From positions 1 through 64,000 of the forward strand of contig DATGTE010000010.1 in assembly GCA_035301985.1 (NCBI GenBank): a DNA stretch of 64,000 bases, given 5' to 3'. Origin of the DNA: DASUXY01 sp035301985. Lineage in GTDB: Bacteria > Bacillota > Bacilli > Bacillales > Amphibacillaceae. Under the pieces are notes generated by a model. The model did no database searches, was not told where the DNA came from, and saw nothing but the letters and a program-made list of their open reading frames with translations. Shown one piece after another: positions 61,520 through 64,000 of this stretch. A program made the translations under genes and the position numbers. Numbering within the stretch: the first letter of the stretch is position 1; the number at the start of each line of letters is the position of its first letter.

Positions 61520-62329
61520 TTACTGTTTTCCTAATTCAATCGAGCGGTCATGTGCTTTTTTCACACAGCTTTTTACAGCTTCCGAAAAATTGTACGAATT
61601 AAGTGCCTCAATCCCAGCTTCTGTCGTTCCAGCCGGACTCGTTATTTTCTCTCGTAAATCACTAGCTGCTTCTCCCGTATTTCGTAACATCTCTCCTGCA
61701 CCAATAACGGTTTGAATGATTAATTCTTTAGCTACATCGCGGGATAAGCCTAATTCAGAAGCTGCTTCTTCCATCGCTTCGACTAAATAATAAAAATATG
61801 CTGGCCCACTTCCTGAAATACTCGTAATCGCATGCATATGCTCTTCCTGAACGACCGTTGTTGTACCGATTGTTTGAAATAAAGCTTCAGCAAATGCGAT
61901 GTTTTTTTCTGTTGCATATTGCCCTGCGGTAATCGCTGTGGCTGAATGACCAATGGAAGCTGAAGTATTAGGCATTGCCCGAATCACCGGGATGTTTGTT
62001 GCAAATAAATCCTCAATATGACTCGTTTCCAAACCGGCGATTACGGAGATGATCAATTGATTTGAATTGATATACGGTTGTACAGACTGAATCGCTTCTT
62101 TAACATCAACTGGTTTCGTAGCAAGTACTACAATATCAGCATCACGGACGACTTCTTTATCTTTAAACGATTGAATTGCATATTTTTTTTGAAGTATTTC
62201 TAAGCGAGAACGATCATTTTTGTTCGTTACAAAAATATATTCATTCGGAAAAAATTGTGCCTGAACTAGTCCGGCTATAATGGCCTCTGCCATTGAACCT
62301 GCACCGATAAAAACAACTTTTTGTTTCAT
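61520..62329 (-). CDS. proC: Pyrroline-5-carboxylate reductase
   Basis: 269 aa. Last step of proline synthesis with NAD(P)H. Rossmann motif VVFIGAGSMAEAIIAGL (about 5-21), VLATKPVDVKEA, RAMPNTSASIGHS and C-terminal DLREKITSPAGTTEAGIEAL. Start ATG 62327-62329 (MKQKVVFIG) after AAGGAAGTGG; a longer in-frame ORF upstream is not conserved. Preceded by a proline T-box riboswitch. In the accessory segment, so not at its B. subtilis location. Confidence 0.96.
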   Translation of the reverse strand: MKQKVVFIGAGSMAEAIIAGLVQAQFFPNEYIFVTNKNDRSRLEILQKKYAIQSFKDKEVVRDADIVVLATKPVDVKEAIQSVQPYINSNQLIISVIAGLETSHIEDLFATNIPVIRAMPNTSASIGHSATAITAGQYATEKNIAFAEALFQTIGTTTVVQEEHMHAITSISGSGPAYFYYLVEAMEEAASELGLSRDVAKELIIQTVIGAGEMLRNTGEAASDLREKITSPAGTTEAGIEALNSYNFSEAVKSCVKKAHDRSIELGKQ

Positions 62330-62489
62330 AACAAACCACTTCCTTCTACATGATGATATAAAAGTCCCAAAAATAACAGATTCCCTTATCAAATAGCTAT
62401 GTCGTTGACCTTGACCGAGCAAACTGCTTCGGACCGTTAATTCTTCTGACTACGACGAACTAAGAACAGATGACTTCCTATTACGAAAA

Positions 62490-62750
62490 TAAAAAACACC
62501 CATCCTTAAAAGGACGAGTGAAATCTCGCGGTACCACCTAATTTGGCGCATATGAAACGATGCCCAGCTTTTTTTGATAACGCTTAAACTGCGATCAGCT
62601 TTTACTGACGACTCCTAGGTAGGTTCATACACGTTGTTTTCGCTGGAGTCTTTCAGCCGATGAACTCCGTTCTCTTTTCGAACACCCATTGTACTACTAT
62701 CCTAATCAACGTCTCTTTTCTTCTTTATTCATTTAAAAGTGAATGTATTG
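62490..62750 (-). promoter_or_regulatory. T-box leader of proC, proline specifier (CCU)
   Basis: Minus-strand leader from about 62750 to 62490. Core T-box AGGTGGTACCGCG (62527-62539) is the antiterminator motif. Terminator stem at 62491-62520 followed by TTTTTT. Stem I spans about 62610-62725; its lower arm pairs GTTGATTAGG with CCTAGGAGTC and the specifier loop carries GAA-CCT-A with CCT at 62621-62623, a proline codon. Uncharged tRNA-Pro should turn on proC. The specifier fits the downstream gene. Confidence 0.9.
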
Positions 62751-62756
62751 TTTAGT

Positions 62757-62785
62757 ACTATAGAACGTCTTGAGAAATTTGTCAA
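62757..62785 (-). promoter_or_regulatory. SigA promoter of the proC T-box transcript
   Basis: Minus strand TTGACA (62780-62785), 17-bp spacer, TATAGT (62757-62762), just before the T-box leader. Confidence 0.85.
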
Positions 62786-62939
62786 GATAAATTGACATTC
62801 CAGTATACGGATTATGTTTGTAAATAACATGTTATTGAACAGACTACTTCTCTTAACGTGTGATACAAATCACCGCATCGGTGACTGAATATACATATAA
62901 TCAAATAAGAACTACTTTTTATAAGAAGGGATGTATACA

Positions 62940-63281
62940 TTGGCACAGATCCGTACAGAAAATCGTGAAAAAAATGATATCGTCGTTGAATTAGATTTGT
63001 CAGATCTCCAAGCCCTTATTGATGAAGCAACACGCAATATCGATGATTATAAAGATGAAATTGCGATGATATATGATAAAATGCCTCAATTTGATTATAT
63101 CTATTTTTGCTTTTATGCATACTCGACATATCGTTTATTAGAAGCAACGTTTAATATCGACATAGATAAAGTGGGCCATATTCGTGTCGATGCACCAGAA
63201 GCATTTTTCTATGCATTTTACGGAATGATTCAAACATTACACAGTCACCTGGTAACTGAAGAATCACGAATCATACAATAA
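62940..63281 (+). CDS. Unrecognised 113-aa protein
   Basis: I do not recognise this family. Start TTG (62940-62942) fits AGAAGGG 9 nt upstream; the ATG at 62931 sits directly against that Shine-Dalgarno. Composition: Asp/Glu/Ile/Tyr-rich, mostly helical by eye (VVELDLSDLQALIDEATRNIDDY), then an aromatic segment YDKMPQFDYIYFCFYAYSTYRLLEATF, and IRVDAPEAFFYAFYGMIQTLHSHL. No signal peptide or clear membrane helix. Own terminator (63401-63433). Divergent from the proC T-box. Confidence 0.7.
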   Translation: MAQIRTENREKNDIVVELDLSDLQALIDEATRNIDDYKDEIAMIYDKMPQFDYIYFCFYAYSTYRLLEATFNIDIDKVGHIRVDAPEAFFYAFYGMIQTLHSHLVTEESRIIQ

Positions 63282-63400
63282 AACTTCACGCGATGGAAGA
63301 AAAATGTCCACATCGTGTTGTATAATGAGTTTTCATGGACAGCTTGCATACATTGCAACAATTTTCTTTACTAAAGGTATCGTCCGTTCATCAAACATAA

Positions 63401-63433
63401 AAAAAACCGTTACAATGAGTAACGGCTTTTTTT
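63401..63433 (+). terminator. Bidirectional terminator between the 113-aa gene and tRNA-Ser
   Basis: Stem CCGTTAC (63407-63413) / GTAACGG (63419-63425) with a 5-nt loop. TTTTTTT follows on the plus strand and A-runs precede it, giving T-runs on the minus strand. Serves both converging transcripts. Confidence 0.9.
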
Positions 63434-63463
63434 ATCTCCAAAATTTATGCGCTTTTTTTAAAA

Positions 63464-63556
63464 TGGAGGAGGAAGAGGGATTCGAACCCCCGCGGGCTTT
63501 GACACCCCTTTCGGTTTTCAAGACCGACCCCTTCAGCCAGACTTGGGTATTCCTCC
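63464..63556 (-). tRNA. tRNA-Ser (UGA)
   Basis: 93 nt on the minus strand including an encoded CCA (63464-63466). Acceptor GGAGGAA / TTCCTCC, anticodon loop CTTGAAA with TGA, a long variable arm (class II), T loop TTCGAAT. The discriminator base reads T (position 63467 on the plus strand is A), whereas G73 is the usual serine identity base. Downstream of serS, as in B. subtilis trnSL-Ser1. Confidence 0.94.
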
Positions 63557-63571
63557 CTAACAACATTTTAT

Positions 63572-63600
63572 AATATACATGATTTTTTTTAAAATGTCAA
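63572..63600 (-). promoter_or_regulatory. SigA promoter of tRNA-Ser
   Basis: Minus strand TTGACA (63595-63600), 17-bp spacer, TATATT (63572-63577), 15 bp before the tRNA 5' end. Confidence 0.85.
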
Positions 63601-63671
63601 CACCTATGGTTTATTTTTTTATTTTATATGTAAAAGTAGGTCGATTTACATTCAATAATTCATTTCTACAT

Positions 63672-63709
63672 CATTAAACCTGAGCCAAGAGATGTGATTG
63701 GCCCAGGCT
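63672..63709 (-). terminator. Probable terminator after serS
   Basis: 10-bp stem with two G-U wobbles (AACCTGAGCC 63677-63686 / GGCCCAGGCT 63700-63709), with a short T-tract, 10 bp beyond the serS stop. Confidence 0.65.
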
Positions 63710-63719
63710 TAGTAGGACT

Positions 63720-64000
63720 TTAATCTTTTGTAATCACTTCTTTTCCACCCATATAGGAACGTAACACTTCTGGAATGATAATCGATCCATCTTCTTGCTG
63801 ATAATTTTCCAAAATAGCTGCAACTGTACGGCCAATCGCAAGACCTGATCCATTTAATGTATGCACAAACTCTGGCTTTCCTTCTTCATTGCGGAAGCGA
63901 ATCCGAGCTCTCCTTGCTTGGAAATCTTCAAAATTTGAACAAGAAGAAATCTCTCGATACGTATTCTGACTAGGAATCCATACTTCAAGATCATATTTTT
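63720..64000 (-). CDS. serS: Seryl-tRNA synthetase, C-terminal part (gene runs off the window)
   Basis: The last 93 codons of serS are here; the rest lies beyond 64000. Translation gives class II motifs: YDLEVWIPSQNTYREISSCSNF and motif 3 TLNGSGLAIGRTVAAILENYQ, ending EVLRSYMGGKEVITKD before TAA (63720-63722). Charges tRNA-Ser; the tRNA-Ser gene lies just downstream. The N-terminal coiled coil is outside the window. Confidence 0.95.
   Translation of the reverse strand, partial: KYDLEVWIPSQNTYREISSCSNFEDFQARRARIRFRNEEGKPEFVHTLNGSGLAIGRTVAAILENYQQEDGSIIIPEVLRSYMGGKEVITKD

Noticed and set aside
1..64000. Search for CRISPR arrays, intact insertion sequences, prophage, toxin-antitoxin or defence genes
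   Set aside because: No regularly spaced repeats, transposase, integrase or known defence domains were recognised on either strand.

Overview
This window is a slice of the origin-proximal chromosome of a low-GC, endospore-forming Firmicute of the family Bacillaceae. It is written in reverse relative to the usual Bacillus subtilis map, so almost all genes are on the minus strand. From right to left the order matches the classic B. subtilis segment serS ... tadA - scr - dnaX - recR - bofA - gin - tmk - holB - ricT - abrB - metG - yabE - rsmA - veg - purR - spoVG - glmU - prs - ctc - pth - mfd - spoVT - yabN - divIC - spoIIE - tilS - hpt - ftsH - cysK - fol genes - lysS - (rrn operon). Sporulation genes (spoIIE, spoVG, spoVT, bofA, gin, fin, sspF, yabG, yabP/Q, yaaH, cwlC) show that the host makes endospores. 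No genus can be assigned from the sequence alone; the missing genes listed below argue against B. subtilis itself.

Layout. 1-600: leader and tandem promoters of an rRNA operon that continues out of the window to the left. 606-8079: translation, folate, cysteine and CoA genes (lysS, dusB, yazB, folK, folB, folP, cysK, hslO, coaX). 8221-16631: ftsH, hpt, tilS, a DNA-dependent-type Ser/Thr kinase with its VWA partner, and spoIIE. 16977-17050: tRNA-Met. 17367-22469: yabR, divIC, yabQ, yabP, rqcP, yabN and yabM. 22625-33750: spoVT, mfd, fin, pth, ctc, prs, glmU, spoVG, purR, sspF and veg. 34009-41294: yabG, rsmA, rnmV, yabE, tatD and metG. 41607-41885: abrB, the only plus-strand gene in this core. 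42013-52888: rsmI, yazA, trmNF, yabA, ricT, holB, darA, tmk, gin, bofA, yaaL, recR, ebfC, dnaX, SRP RNA and tadA. 53135-63281: a lineage-specific segment with a yaaH-type spore glycosidase, nsrR/hmp, an acetyl-CoA-synthetase paralogue with altered pocket residues, a CwlC amidase, a lipoprotein, a DUF4064 membrane protein, a truncated MFS gene next to tRNA-Arg, proC with a proline T-box, and an unrecognised 113-aa protein. 63464-64000: tRNA-Ser(UGA) and the 3' end of serS.

Regulation is unusually readable. Promoters fitting SigA, SigH (spoVG), SigF (gin, fin), SigG (sspF) and SigK (yabG) can be picked out. There are Spo0A boxes at abrB and spoIIE (with the 21-bp-spaced spoIIE promoter), an NsrR palindrome at hmp, a T-box at proC, and many intrinsic terminators that divide the minus strand into transcription units.

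I found no CRISPR array, intact insertion sequence, prophage or toxin-antitoxin/defence system. The more unusual points are the acyl-CoA synthetase paralogue, the genes missing from otherwise conserved synteny (ispE, ridA/yabJ, pabBAC, yacD, dck/dgk), the MFS remnant abutting tRNA-Arg, the tRNA-Ser with an apparent U73 discriminator, and a few structured intergenic stretches. I see no convincing wholly new multi-gene system.
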